Notes: a model not told the origin generated them from the sequence alone. A DNA stretch of 64,000 nt from an uncultured Coriobacteriales bacterium (GCA_934636245.1 CAKUAI010000009.1:62001-126000), one strand, 5' to 3'. Shown: positions 52,542 through 63,833, counted from the stretch's first letter. Made by a program: numbers and translations.

Positions 52542-53012
52542 ATGTCTCGTCGTAATGCTGCTGTCCGTCGTGAGGTTGCGCCTGACGCTGTTTACAACAA
52601 CCGTCTTGTTACGCAGCTGATCAACAAGATCATGCTCGACGGCAAGAAGTCCACTGCTGAGCGCATCGTGTACGGCGCTCTCGAGCTCGTTGCCGAGAAG
52701 ACCGGCTCTGAGCCCATCGCTACCTTCCGCAAGGCCATGGACAACGTGAAGCCCACGCTGGAGACCAAGGCAAAGCGCGTCGGTGGCGCCACCTATCAGG
52801 TCCCCATGGAGGTCAACTCCCGTCGTGCTACGGCCGTCGGCCTGCGCTGGCTCGTGAAGTTTGCCCGCGACCGCAAGGAGAAGACGATGGTCGAGCGTCT
52901 GGCCAACGAGATTCTCGACGCCTCTAACGGCGTCGGCGGCGCTGTCAAGAAGCGCGAGGACACCTACAAGATGGCCGAGGCCAACCGCGCCTTCTCGCAC
53001 TACCGCTGGTAA
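52542..53012 (+). CDS. rpsG: 30S ribosomal protein S7
   Basis: 156 residues beginning MSRRNAAVRREVAPD and ending AEANRAFSHYRW. Nucleates the 30S head and usually represses the str operon. ATG at 52542, AGGAG upstream. Confidence 0.97.
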   Translation: MSRRNAAVRREVAPDAVYNNRLVTQLINKIMLDGKKSTAERIVYGALELVAEKTGSEPIATFRKAMDNVKPTLETKAKRVGGATYQVPMEVNSRRATAVGLRWLVKFARDRKEKTMVERLANEILDASNGVGGAVKKREDTYKMAEANRAFSHYRW

Positions 53013-53087
53013 GTCGCCTGTCGTGCATCGCGTAAGTGGTGCACATTCGAACTTCCCCTTAACGGCTTCATCTAAGGAGATTACAGC

Positions 53088-55190
<2,103 letters not shown>

Positions 55191-55265
55191 AGCAATTTCA
55201 GCAGAGAAGGGGAGCGCTGCGGCGCTCGGCTAAATGCCTTACCCTTGATTTTTGGAGGTATCGAG

Positions 55266-55574
55266 TTGGCTTCTCAGAAGATCAGGATTCGCCTGAAGGG
55301 TTTTGACCACGAGATCGTGGATCAGTCCTCCAAGCTCATCGTAGACACCGCGCTGCAGACGGGTGCCAAGGTTTCCGGCCCCATCCCGCTGCCCACCGAG
55401 CGCAACCTCTACACCGTCATTCGTTCGCCCCACGTGAACAAGGACAGCCGTGAGCAGTTCGAGATGCGCACCCACAAGCGCCTCATCGACATCGTCGAGC
55501 CCACGCCTTCCACTGTTGACTCGCTTATGCGTCTCAACCTTCCCTCCGGTGTGGATATCGAGATCAAGCTTTAG
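55266..55574 (+). CDS. rpsJ: 30S ribosomal protein S10
   Basis: 102 residues, started at the TTG at 55266 (ASQKIRIRLKGFDHEIVDQ follows) with GGAGG seven bases upstream. S10 also pairs with NusB and NusG in antitermination. It is followed by an intrinsic terminator rather than reading straight into rplC, which is unusual for an S10 operon. Confidence 0.95.
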   Translation: MASQKIRIRLKGFDHEIVDQSSKLIVDTALQTGAKVSGPIPLPTERNLYTVIRSPHVNKDSREQFEMRTHKRLIDIVEPTPSTVDSLMRLNLPSGVDIEIKL

Positions 55575-55597
55575 AGATTTCGTTAACGAGTTGTAAT

Positions 55598-55638
55598 GCA
55601 CAGCCCTCTGAGATATTCTTGGAGGGCTGTGCTTTTTT
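55598..55638 (+). terminator. Intrinsic terminator between rpsJ and rplC
   Basis: GCACAGCCCTC (55598-55608) pairs with GAGGGCTGTGC (55622-55632) and is followed by six T. Confidence 0.9.
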
Positions 55639-55670
55639 ATGCATGGCCATACGTTTGCGGTCCTCTAGGT

Positions 55671-55695
55671 ATGCCCGGAAGGGCCGGGTATTTTG
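55671..55695 (+). promoter_or_regulatory. Second hairpin before rplC, probable attenuator
   Basis: ATGCCCGG-AAGGG-CCGGGTAT stem followed by TTTTG, 30 bases before the rplC start. Two terminator-like hairpins thus stand between rpsJ and rplC. Confidence 0.6.
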
Positions 55696-55724
55696 TCCTA
55701 AGACCGCCCGAGGTAAGGAAGATC

Positions 55725-56345
55725 ATGATCAACACGATTCTTGGTCGCAAGATCGGGATGACGCAGGTCTGGAACGAGAACGATGAAGTCGTTCCTGTGA
55801 CCGTCATCCAGGCTGGCCCCTGCGCTGTCACGCAGGTTAAGACTGTCGAGTCCGATGGTTACAGCGCCGTTCAGCTCGGCTGGGGCGACATCAAGGACAA
55901 GCATGTCAACAAGCCCATGCGTGGCCATTTCGACAAGGCTGGCGTGAAGCCCACCCGTTACCTTCGCGAGGTTCGCGTTCCCGAGGGCGAGGCTCACTCC
56001 TGCGGCGAGCTCGTGACTGTCGCCGACTTTGCCCAGGTTGCAAAGGTCGACGTCACTGGCCGTTCCAAGGGTAAGGGTTTCCAGGGTACCATCCGTCGTC
56101 ACAACTTCGACGCCGGCCGTAAGACCCACGGTTCGCACAACTACCGCGCCCCGGGTTCGGTGGGTCAGTGCTCCCAGCCTTCTCGCATCTTCAAGGGCGT
56201 TCGCATGCCTGGTCACATGGGTGACGAGCGTGTTACCGTTCGCAACCTCCAGGTTGTCCGCGTTGACGAAGAGCAGAACCTGATTATCGTTCGCGGTGCC
56301 GTGCCCGGCGCCAAGAACGGCTTCGTCATCGTCCGCATGGCCTAA
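55725..56345 (+). CDS. rplC: 50S ribosomal protein L3
   Basis: 206 residues beginning MINTILGRKIGMTQVWNEND. The long extension reaching the peptidyl-transferase centre includes GSHNYRAPGSVGQCSQPSRI. ATG at 55725 has AAGGAAG upstream; an earlier in-frame ATG lies in the leader. Confidence 0.96.
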   Translation: MINTILGRKIGMTQVWNENDEVVPVTVIQAGPCAVTQVKTVESDGYSAVQLGWGDIKDKHVNKPMRGHFDKAGVKPTRYLREVRVPEGEAHSCGELVTVADFAQVAKVDVTGRSKGKGFQGTIRRHNFDAGRKTHGSHNYRAPGSVGQCSQPSRIFKGVRMPGHMGDERVTVRNLQVVRVDEEQNLIIVRGAVPGAKNGFVIVRMA

Positions 56346-56387
56346 CGGGCCCCGTCGAAGTAGCCCAAAGGCTTAAGGAGATAGACA

Positions 56388-57014
56388 ATGTCTACGATTG
56401 ATGTCAAGAACATCGCCGGCGAGAAGGTCGCCGAGCTCGAGCTCAGCGAGGCCGTGTACGGCATCGCCCCCAACGTGCCTGTGATGCACCAGTGCGTGCG
56501 TTACCTCATGGCTGCCGATCGTGCTGGCACCCATGACACCAAGGGCCGTTCCGAGGTCCGTGGCGGCGGCCGCAAGCCGTGGCGTCAGAAGGGTACCGGC
56601 CGTGCCCGTCAGGGTTCGATCCGTGCTCCTCAGTGGCGTGGCGGCGGCGTCGTCTTTGGCCCGACTCCTCGCGATCACTCCTTCAACATGAACAAGAAGG
56701 AGATCAAGCTCGCTATGCGCAGCGCCCTTTCCGCTAAGCTGGCTGACAACGAGCTCGTCGTTGTCGACAAGTTCGATTTCGCCAACCCCAAGACCAAGGA
56801 CGCCGTTGCCTGCATCAAGGCTCTTGGTCTGGATGGCAAGCGCGTCACCGTCGTGCTCACCGAGGACGACATTGAGACCGCCCTTTCTTTCCGTAACCTT
56901 CCCAAGGTTACCGTTCTCTTCGACCATGAGATTGATACCTATTTCATGCTCGACAACAACGCTCTGGTGCTGGCCCAGCCCGTTGCCACCCGTCTTGGTG
57001 AGGAGCTCGCCTAA
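56388..57014 (+). CDS. rplD: 50S ribosomal protein L4
   Basis: 208 residues; the exit-tunnel loop reads GGGRKPWRQKGTGRARQGS. In E. coli L4 represses this operon by attenuation. ATG at 56388 after AAGGAG; its stop overlaps the rplW start by one base (TAATG). Confidence 0.96.
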   Translation: MSTIDVKNIAGEKVAELELSEAVYGIAPNVPVMHQCVRYLMAADRAGTHDTKGRSEVRGGGRKPWRQKGTGRARQGSIRAPQWRGGGVVFGPTPRDHSFNMNKKEIKLAMRSALSAKLADNELVVVDKFDFANPKTKDAVACIKALGLDGKRVTVVLTEDDIETALSFRNLPKVTVLFDHEIDTYFMLDNNALVLAQPVATRLGEELA

Positions 57015-57310
57015 TGTCTGTTTACGATCCGCATTCCATCATCATTCGCCCGGTCGTGTCCGAGGCTGCCTTCGACAAGATGGAGCTCAACAAGTACACG
57101 TTCGAGGTTGACCGTCGCGCCGACAAGCCCATGATTCGTCGTGCTATCCAGGACATCTTTGGTGTCAAGGTGACTCGCGTCAACACCCTGTGGGTCAAGC
57201 CGAAGCCCAAGCGCGTCCGTGCCCAGGCTGGCTACACCCGTACGTGGAAAAAGGCTGTAGTTACTGTCGCTGAGGGCGATTCCATCGAGATTTTCGGCGC
57301 TCAGGCGTAG
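57014..57310 (+). CDS. rplW: 50S ribosomal protein L23
   Basis: 98 residues beginning MSVYDPHSIIIRPVVSEAAF. Sits at the tunnel exit and binds trigger factor and SRP. Coupled to rplD by TAATG; followed by a terminator. Confidence 0.96.
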   Translation: MSVYDPHSIIIRPVVSEAAFDKMELNKYTFEVDRRADKPMIRRAIQDIFGVKVTRVNTLWVKPKPKRVRAQAGYTRTWKKAVVTVAEGDSIEIFGAQA

Positions 57311-57329
57311 AATACCCCTTTGGTTTTCT

Positions 57330-57358
57330 AGCCCGAGGACCTAGATCCTCGGGCTTTA
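57330..57358 (+). terminator. Intrinsic terminator between rplW and rplB
   Basis: AGCCCGAGGA-CCTAGA-TCCTCGGGCT (57330-57355) followed by TTATG; the T run is short. Confidence 0.72.
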
Positions 57359-57367
57359 TGTTGTATT

Positions 57368-57447
57368 CGGGTGTTGTATGGATACACCCGGAGCCGTGGT
57401 TGTCCGGGGTCACAGGCGGAGGCTCAGCCTCACTCCCATGCGCCTGT
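57368..57447 (+). promoter_or_regulatory. Structured leader of rplB
   Basis: Two hairpins: CGGGTGT/ACACCCG (57368-57374 with 57384-57390) and ACAGGCG/CGCCTGT (57412-57418 with 57441-57447), the latter enclosing GAGGC-TCA-GCCTC. No promoter-like pair is visible, suggesting a regulatory RNA leader fed by read-through. Confidence 0.55.
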
Positions 57448-57472
57448 TGGCAATCGGACGAGAGGAGTTTAA

Positions 57473-58303
57473 ATGGGAGTTAAGCAGTACAAGCCTACTT
57501 CGGCTGGTAGGCGCTTCACGTCGGTCTCGGACTTCGCTGAGATTACGACGAACAAGCCTTACAAGCCCCTTCTTGAGCCTATCAAGAAGCACGGCGGCCG
57601 CAACAACAGCGGTCACCTGTCCATGCGCCATCAGGGCGGCGGCGCCAAGCGCATGTATCGTGTTATCGACTTCAAGCGCAACCACGACGGCGTGCCCGCC
57701 AAGGTTGCTACGATCGAGTACGATCCGAACCGCAGCGCTCGTATCGCCCTCATCAACTACGCTGACGGCAAGAAGTCCTACATCCTCCAGCCCAAGGGCC
57801 TGAAGGTTGGCGACGTTGTCATGAGCGGCACTGGTGCCGACATTAAGCCCGGCAACTGCCTGCAGCTCGCCGACATCCCCGTGGGTACCGTTATCCACGC
57901 TGTCGAGTTCCAGCCCGGCAAGGGCGCCGCAATCGCCCGTTCCGCCGGTACGTCCATCCAGCTGATGGGCAAGGAGGGCAAGTATGCCATCCTGCGCATG
58001 CCCTCCAGCGAGATGCGTCGCGTGCTTCTCACCTGCCGCGCCACCATCGGTGAGGTCGGCAACGCTGAGCACGCCAACATCCGCATTGGTAAGGCCGGTC
58101 GTAACCGCCTGCGCGGCATCCGTCCTACCGTCCGCGGTACTGTTATGAACCCCGTTGACCACCCCCACGGCGGCGGCGAGGGCAAGAACCACACCTCTGG
58201 TCGCGCCTCTGTTTCGCCTTGGGGCACGCCTAGCAAGGGTTACAAGACGCGCGCTCGCAAGAAGCGTTCCAACCACATGATCATCCGCCGTCGCAAGAAG
58301 TAA
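57473..58303 (+). CDS. rplB: 50S ribosomal protein L2
   Basis: 276 residues. The C-terminal block with the essential histidine is MNPVDHPHGGGEGKNHTSG. Near the peptidyl-transferase centre. ATG at 57473 has GAGAGGAG upstream. Heads the longest uninterrupted block of the cluster, rplB to rpsQ. Confidence 0.97.
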   Translation: MGVKQYKPTSAGRRFTSVSDFAEITTNKPYKPLLEPIKKHGGRNNSGHLSMRHQGGGAKRMYRVIDFKRNHDGVPAKVATIEYDPNRSARIALINYADGKKSYILQPKGLKVGDVVMSGTGADIKPGNCLQLADIPVGTVIHAVEFQPGKGAAIARSAGTSIQLMGKEGKYAILRMPSSEMRRVLLTCRATIGEVGNAEHANIRIGKAGRNRLRGIRPTVRGTVMNPVDHPHGGGEGKNHTSGRASVSPWGTPSKGYKTRARKKRSNHMIIRRRKK

Positions 58304-58323
58304 CCCGAGAAGGAGATACGTAA

Positions 58324-58596
58324 ATGAGCAGAAGCCTGAAGAAGGGCCCGTTCGTAGAGCCTCGCCTCCTCGGCCGCATCATTGCGATGAACGAGTCTGG
58401 CGATAAGACGGTCGTGAAGACCTGGTCTCGCGCCTCTACGATTTTCCCTGAGATGGTTGGGCACACCATCGCGGTCCACGACGGCCGCAAGCACGTGCCT
58501 GTGTATGTCACTGAGTCCATGGTTGGTCATAAGCTGGGCGAGTTCGCACCTACTCGTACCTTCAAGGGCCACTCGGCAGATAAGGGCAAGAGGTAA
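58324..58596 (+). CDS. rpsS: 30S ribosomal protein S19
   Basis: 90 residues beginning MSRSLKKGPFVEPRLL, with HDGRKHVPVYVTESMVGHKL. Its stop overlaps the rplV start by one base (TAATG). Confidence 0.97.
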   Translation: MSRSLKKGPFVEPRLLGRIIAMNESGDKTVVKTWSRASTIFPEMVGHTIAVHDGRKHVPVYVTESMVGHKLGEFAPTRTFKGHSADKGKR

Positions 58597-58955
58597 TGAG
58601 CGAAGAGAAGAACGTTATGGAAGCCAGGGCTATCGCCCGCTACGTGAGGATCTCTCCTCGTAAGGTCCGCGTTATCGTTGACCAGATCCGTGGCAAGGGC
58701 ATCGCCGAGGCACGCACTATTCTGGCTTTCTCGGAGCGCTCTGCTGCCGAGACCGTGGCTAAGGTTCTGAACAGCGCCGTCGCTAACGCCGAGCACAACT
58801 ACGGCATGCGCGCCGACAGCCTTGTTGTTAAGACCACCTTTGTTGACGAAGGCCCCACGATGAAGCGCATTCGTTGCCGCGCTAAGGGCTCTGCCGCTCG
58901 CATCAACAAGCGCACCAGCCACATCACCGTCGTCGTCGCACCGAAGGAGGCGTAA
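58596..58955 (+). CDS. rplV: 50S ribosomal protein L22
   Basis: 119 residues; first ~7 residues (MSEEKNV) precede the conserved MEARAIARYVRISPRKVR. Tunnel-lining loop contains RCRAKGSAARINKRTSHI. An internal ATG at residue 8 might be an alternative start. Confidence 0.95.
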   Translation: MSEEKNVMEARAIARYVRISPRKVRVIVDQIRGKGIAEARTILAFSERSAAETVAKVLNSAVANAEHNYGMRADSLVVKTTFVDEGPTMKRIRCRAKGSAARINKRTSHITVVVAPKEA

Positions 58956-58960
58956 GTCTT

Positions 58961-59671
58961 ATGGGTCAGAAGGTACATCCTATTGGCTTCCGTCTCGGCA
59001 CCACCGAGAACTGGCGCTCCCGTTGGTTTTCCGACAAGGATTACAAGGAGACGCTGAAGAGCGATCTTGCCATCCGCAAGTTCCTCACCGCTCGTCTGAA
59101 GGACGCCGCTCTTTCCCGCGTTGAGATTGAGCGCGCCGGCGACAAGGTGAAGGTCATCATCTTCACCGCCCGTCCTGGCATCGTCATCGGCAAGAAGGGT
59201 ACCGAGATCGAGACCCTTCGCAAGGAGATCGAGAAGGTCTCCGGCAAGACCGGCGGCGACCTCAGCGTTGAGGTCATCGAGGTCAAGCGCCCCGAGCTCG
59301 ACGCCACCCTCGTGGCTCAGAGCATCGCTGAGCAGCTCGAGCAGCGCGTCGCTTTCCGTCGCGCCATGCGCAAGGCCGTTCAGTCTGCCCGTAAGTCCGG
59401 CGCCAAGGGTATTCGTATCCAGTGCTCCGGCCGTCTGGGCGGCGCCGAGATGGGTCGTCGCGAGTGGTACCGCGAGGGTCGCGTGCCGCTGCACACCCTG
59501 CGCGCCAAGATTGACTATGGCACCGCCACTGCCCACACCATCATGGGCTCTTGCGGCGTGAAGGTTTGGATCTACCTGGGCGAGAAGCTTCCCGGCCAGC
59601 CTGCACCCAACCCTGCCCTTGAGGGCGCTCCTCGCCAGCGTCGTGGCGGCCGCAACGAAGGTAGGAGGTAG
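58961..59671 (+). CDS. rpsC: 30S ribosomal protein S3
   Basis: 236 residues beginning MGQKVHPIGFRLG; KH domain with IVIGKKGTEI. Part of the mRNA entry helicase site. The tail is Pro/Arg/Gly-rich (PRQRRGGRNEGRR). Confidence 0.97.
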   Translation: MGQKVHPIGFRLGTTENWRSRWFSDKDYKETLKSDLAIRKFLTARLKDAALSRVEIERAGDKVKVIIFTARPGIVIGKKGTEIETLRKEIEKVSGKTGGDLSVEVIEVKRPELDATLVAQSIAEQLEQRVAFRRAMRKAVQSARKSGAKGIRIQCSGRLGGAEMGRREWYREGRVPLHTLRAKIDYGTATAHTIMGSCGVKVWIYLGEKLPGQPAPNPALEGAPRQRRGGRNEGRR

Positions 59672-59675
59672 TTAG

Positions 59676-60106
<431 letters not shown>

Positions 60107-60107
<1 letters not shown>

Positions 60108-60316
60108 TGAAGCCCGCAGAGATCAGGGAGCTCGACGACAAGCAGCTTCAGGAGAAGCTGAAGGAGTGCCGTGCCGAGCTGTTCAACCTCCGTTTTCAAA
60201 TGGCCACCAGCCAGCTTGACAACACGGCCCGCGTCACGAATGTGAAGAAGGATGTTGCACGCATCCTCACCGAGATTCGTGCCCGTGAGATCGCTGCCCA
60301 GAAGAACCAGGAGTAA
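60107..60316 (+). CDS. rpmC: 50S ribosomal protein L29
   Basis: 69 residues; helical hairpin with ELFNLRFQMATSQLDN. Lies at the tunnel exit next to L23. Start coupled to rplP, followed two bases later by rpsQ. Confidence 0.96.
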
Positions 60317-60318
60317 CA

Positions 60319-60579
60319 ATGGCTGAGGAGCGCAACCGCCGCAAGGTTCGCCAGGGTGTCGTCACTTCCATCATGGGCGACAAGTCCGTCGTCGTGACCA
60401 CCACTGAGCGCAAGCGTCACCCCAAGTACGGCAAGATGGTCACCAGCTCGAAGAAGTTCCACGTCCATGACGAGAACAACGAGTGCAACGTCGGCGACAC
60501 CATCCGTATCATGGAGACTCGTCCGCTGTCTGCGACCAAGCGTTGGCGCCTGCTTGAGATCGTCGAGCGCGCGAAGTAA
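60319..60579 (+). CDS. rpsQ: 30S ribosomal protein S17
   Basis: 86 residues with the OB-fold blocks RKVRQGVVTSIMGDKSVVV and GDTIRIMETRPLSATKRWRL. Ends the rplB-rpsQ block before a terminator. Confidence 0.96.
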   Translation: MAEERNRRKVRQGVVTSIMGDKSVVVTTTERKRHPKYGKMVTSSKKFHVHDENNECNVGDTIRIMETRPLSATKRWRLLEIVERAK

Positions 60580-60591
60580 GTTTCTTTATGC

Positions 60592-60625
60592 GCCTGCGCG
60601 CGCCAAATGACGCGCGCAGGCTTTT
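60592..60625 (+). terminator. Intrinsic terminator between rpsQ and rplN
   Basis: GCCTGCGCGCG (60592-60602) pairs perfectly with CGCGCGCAGGC (60611-60621), followed by TTTT. An imperfect hairpin of the following leader lies at 60637-60660. Confidence 0.9.
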
Positions 60626-60693
60626 CCTGTGGTATGTAAGCCGCACGGTGCGGGCCTACCTCTATCACCTGAGAGCATCATTCGGAGGATGCG

Positions 60694-61062
60694 ATGATTC
60701 AAGCAGAGACCGTTCTCAAGGTCGCTGATAACTCCGGTGCACGCAAGTTGAAGTGCATCAAGGTTATTGGTGGTTCCAAGCGTCGCTACGCCGGTGTGGG
60801 CGACGTCATCATTTGCGCTGTCCAGGAGGCCCTGCCTAACGGTAACGTTAAGAAGGGCTCCGTTGTGCGCTGCGTTGTAGTGCGCACCAAGAAGGAGATT
60901 CGTCGTAAGGACGGTAGCTACATCCGCTTCGACGACAACGCCGCTGTTCTGATTGACGCCAACGGCAACCCCAAGGGCACCCGTGTCTTTGGCCCCGTGG
61001 CCCGCGAGCTGCGCGATCGCAAGTATTTGAAGATCGCTTCCCTGGCTCCCGAGACCCTGTAA
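60694..61062 (+). CDS. rplN: 50S ribosomal protein L14
   Basis: 122 residues beginning MIQAETVLKVADNSGARKLK and ending IASLAPETL. ATG at 60694 with CGGAGG upstream. First gene after the rpsQ terminator. Confidence 0.97.
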   Translation: MIQAETVLKVADNSGARKLKCIKVIGGSKRRYAGVGDVIICAVQEALPNGNVKKGSVVRCVVVRTKKEIRRKDGSYIRFDDNAAVLIDANGNPKGTRVFGPVARELRDRKYLKIASLAPETL

Positions 61063-61077
61063 GGAGAAGTGGAAGAA

Positions 61078-61398
61078 ATGGCAAAGCTCACCGTTCGCAA
61101 GGGCGATACCGTCAAGGTTCTTAACGGCAAGGATGCCGGCAAGACTGGCGAGATTATTCGCGCCCTTCCTTCCGACGGCAAGGTCGTTGTCAAGGGTGTC
61201 GCCCTTGTCAAGAAGTCCGTTCGTCCTACTCAGCAGAACCCCCGTGGTGGCATTGTCACCAAGGAGGCCGCTATCAACGTGTCCCGCGTGCAGCTCATTT
61301 GCCCCAAGTGCGGCAAGCCCACGCGTGTTGGTCACGGCGGCCAGAGCGCCGAGGGCAACAAGATCCGCATTTGCAAGAAGTGCGGCGCTGAGTTCTAA
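61078..61398 (+). CDS. rplX: 50S ribosomal protein L24
   Basis: 106 residues from the ATG at 61078 (MAKLTVRKGDTVKVLNGKDA). A GTG nine bases earlier is in frame but only two bases from AAGGAG, so ATG is preferred. KOW motif, then a C-terminal zinc-ribbon-like pair (CPKCGKPT and CKKCGAEF), the latter seen in many Gram-positive L24 proteins. Confidence 0.95.
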   Translation: MAKLTVRKGDTVKVLNGKDAGKTGEIIRALPSDGKVVVKGVALVKKSVRPTQQNPRGGIVTKEAAINVSRVQLICPKCGKPTRVGHGGQSAEGNKIRICKKCGAEF

Positions 61399-61404
61399 TT
61401 TCTT

Positions 61405-61525
61405 CACGACAATCTAGACAAGTCGTGGAATCTTTAGCCCCGTCTGGACATATCCAGGCGGGGCTATTATTATCTATTGCTTGGCTCCCAGAGTGGTTCT
61501 GGGAGGCGTCGGGCGTTCCCGGCGC
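61405..61525 (+). promoter_or_regulatory. Terminator and structured leader between rplX and rplE
   Basis: Four successive hairpins: CACGAC/GTCGTG (61405-61427); AGCCCCGTCTGGA/TCCAGGCGGGGCT (61436-61465), the strongest and terminator-like although followed by ATTATTAT rather than pure T; CTCCCAGA/TCTGGGAG (61485-61505); and GCGTCGGG/CCCGGCGC (61506-61525). Confidence 0.65.
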
Positions 61526-61554
61526 TTAAAACCCCGTAAGAGGAGAGTTCGTTC

Positions 61555-62103
61555 ATGGATTACACGCCTCGTCTGAAGACTGCCTACTTCGAGAAGGTTC
61601 GTCCTGAGCTTCAGGAGAAGTACCAGTACAGCAACGTGCACCTTATCCCCCGTCTCGAGAAGATTGTCGTCAACATGGGCGTCGGTGAGGCTGCTACCGA
61701 TTCCAAGGCTATCGACGGCGCTGTCGCTGACCTGCGCACCATCACCGGCCAGCAGCCGATGATTGCTCGCGCCCGCAAGTCCATCGCTTCCTTCCACCTG
61801 CGCGAGGGCATGCCCATCGGTGCCAAGGTCACCCTGCGTGGCGACCGCATGTGGGAGTTCTTCGATCGTCTTGTCTCCATCGACATCCCCCGTATCCGCG
61901 ACTTCCGTGGTCTGTCCACCAAGTCCTTCGACGGCAACGGCAACTACTCCATGGGTGTCAAGGAGCAGCAGATCTTCCCCGAGATTCCGTTCGACAAGAT
62001 TGACCGTGTCCGTGGCATGGACATCACGTTCGTAACCAGCGCCACCACCGACGCTGAGGCTGAGAGCCTCATGCGCGCGCTGGGTTTCCCCTTTGTGAAG
62101 TAA
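61555..62103 (+). CDS. rplE: 50S ribosomal protein L5
   Basis: 182 residues; signature blocks PRLEKIVVNMGVGEA and DIPRIRDFRGLSTKSFDGNG. Binds 5S rRNA. ATG at 61555 after AGAGGAGAG. Confidence 0.97.
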   Translation: MDYTPRLKTAYFEKVRPELQEKYQYSNVHLIPRLEKIVVNMGVGEAATDSKAIDGAVADLRTITGQQPMIARARKSIASFHLREGMPIGAKVTLRGDRMWEFFDRLVSIDIPRIRDFRGLSTKSFDGNGNYSMGVKEQQIFPEIPFDKIDRVRGMDITFVTSATTDAEAESLMRALGFPFVK

Positions 62104-62165
62104 AGGCTTTCCGCCTTTGTTTCAAATAGCGTTGCATAGAAAACGAGTGTTGTAGAGGAGGAAGA

Positions 62166-62351
62166 GTGGCTAAGAAATCGATGATCGCCGCAGCTGAGCG
62201 TGAGCCGAAGTTTTCGACTCGTCAGCACAACCGTTGCATGCGTTGCGGGCGTCCCCGCGCCTACTATCGCAAGTTCGGTCTGTGCCGTGTCTGCTTCCGT
62301 GAGCTTGCTAGCAATGGCGAACTCCCTGGTGTCAAAAAGGCTAGCTGGTAG
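62166..62351 (+). CDS. rpsZ: 30S ribosomal protein S14, zinc-binding type
   Basis: 61 residues from a GTG at 62166 with GAGGAGGAAG upstream. Two CxxC pairs (CMRCGRPRA and CRVCF) make it the short zinc form. Positioned between L5 and S8 as usual. Confidence 0.95.
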   Translation: MAKKSMIAAAEREPKFSTRQHNRCMRCGRPRAYYRKFGLCRVCFRELASNGELPGVKKASW

Positions 62352-62443
62352 TTTAGCGCCGGGGATCTGTTCTGATAGGCGCGACCGCTATGGGCGGAAG
62401 CGAACCTCTGGACAGTCTCATCCAGAACTATAGGAGGAACCTA

Positions 62444-62842
62444 ATGAACCTGAGTGACCCGATCGCAGATATGCTTACGCGTATTCGTAACGCGAACTCT
62501 GCGAACAAGGCCACGGTCTCGATGCCTTCCAGCAAGAAGCTGCTCGAGATCGCTCGCGTTATGAAGGAGGAGGGCTACATCGCCGACTACGTCGTCGAGG
62601 CCGGTACTCCCCATGACGACCTTGTCATCACCCTCAAGTACGGCGAGCGTCGCGCCAAGGTTATTCGCGGCATCCGTCGTATTTCCAAGCCCGGCCTGCG
62701 CATCTTCGTGGGCAAGGATGACCTTCCCCGCGTCATCGGCGGCCTGGGTATCGCCATCATCTCTACGTCCAAGGGTGTTATGACTGACCGCGACGCTCGT
62801 AAGCTTGGTGTCGGCGGCGAAGTCATCGCCTACGTTTGGTAA
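62444..62842 (+). CDS. rpsH: 30S ribosomal protein S8
   Basis: 132 residues beginning MNLSDPIADMLTRIRNANS; RNA-binding end ISTSKGVMTDRDARKLGVGG. S8 usually represses the spc operon. ATG at 62444 after TAGGAGGA. Confidence 0.97.
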   Translation: MNLSDPIADMLTRIRNANSANKATVSMPSSKKLLEIARVMKEEGYIADYVVEAGTPHDDLVITLKYGERRAKVIRGIRRISKPGLRIFVGKDDLPRVIGGLGIAIISTSKGVMTDRDARKLGVGGEVIAYVW

Positions 62843-62868
62843 CGGACTGCTGGAAAGGAGCAACCACC

Positions 62869-63405
62869 GTGTCCCGTATCGGTAAGAAGCCCATCCCGGT
62901 CCCTGCCGGCGTTGAAGTGACCATTAACGGCAACGATGTCGCTGTTAAGGGCCCCAAGGGCGAACTCAAGAAGTCTTTCTACGAGCTGCTGACCATCGAG
63001 CAGGAGGGCAACGAGATCATCGTTACCCGTCCCGATGATTCGCGCACCTGCCGTGCCATGCACGGTCTCACCCGCACCCTTCTGCACAACATGATTGTTG
63101 GCGTCTCTGAGGGCTTCTCCAAGAAGCTCGAGCTCCAGGGCGTTGGCTACCGTGTTGCCCTCAAGGGTAAGAACCTCGACCTTTCCCTGGGCTTCTCCCA
63201 CCCCGTCATTGTTGAGCCCGAAGAGGGCATCAGCTTTGAGGTTCCGGACAACACGCACATCATTGTCAAGGGTATTGACAACCAGCGTGTTGGCCAGGTC
63301 GCGGCCGATATCCGCTTCCTGCGTCCGCCTGAGCCTTACAAGGGCAAGGGCATCCGCTACGACGGTGAGGTTGTCCGTCGTAAGCTCGGTAAGGCCTCGA
63401 AGTAG
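62869..63405 (+). CDS. rplF: 50S ribosomal protein L6
   Basis: 178 residues from a GTG at 62869 (SRIGKKPIPVPAGVEVTING follows), with AAAGGAG upstream. Ends PEPYKGKGIRYDGEVVRRKL. An in-frame ATG 33 bases upstream overlaps rpsH and lacks a site. Confidence 0.96.
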   Translation: MSRIGKKPIPVPAGVEVTINGNDVAVKGPKGELKKSFYELLTIEQEGNEIIVTRPDDSRTCRAMHGLTRTLLHNMIVGVSEGFSKKLELQGVGYRVALKGKNLDLSLGFSHPVIVEPEEGISFEVPDNTHIIVKGIDNQRVGQVAADIRFLRPPEPYKGKGIRYDGEVVRRKLGKASK

Positions 63406-63453
63406 TAAATTAGCACCGAGGCTTTCTCTCGGTCGTATGCGAGGAGACTTAGC

Positions 63454-63822
63454 ATGAACAAGCACAAGGCGAAGCAGGAGCGTCTCGCTCGTCGCCATCG
63501 CGCGGTTCGCGGCAAGATCTCGGGCACTCCCGCCCGCCCGCGTCTGTGCGTTACCCGTTCCAACGCCAACATCTACGCTCAGGTCATCGATGACGTCGCC
63601 GGCAAGACCCTGGTGAGCGCTTCGACCCTCGACGCTGAGTTCAAGGCGACCGGCAAGATTGGCTCCAACAAGGAAGCTGCCACCTTCGTGGGCGAGCTTG
63701 TTGGTAAGCGCGCCATCGAGGCTGGCATCACTACGGTTTCTTTTGACCGCGGTGGCAACCTCTACCATGGTCGCGTGGCCGCCCTCGCCGACGGTGCCCG
63801 TAGCGCCGGCCTGGTCTTCTAG
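63454..63822 (+). CDS. rplR: 50S ribosomal protein L18
   Basis: 122 residues beginning MNKHKAKQERLARRHRAVR; ends YHGRVAALADGARSAGLVF. Binds 5S rRNA together with L5. GAGGAGA upstream. Confidence 0.97.
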   Translation: MNKHKAKQERLARRHRAVRGKISGTPARPRLCVTRSNANIYAQVIDDVAGKTLVSASTLDAEFKATGKIGSNKEAATFVGELVGKRAIEAGITTVSFDRGGNLYHGRVAALADGARSAGLVF

Positions 63823-63833
63823 GAGGAGTACGA

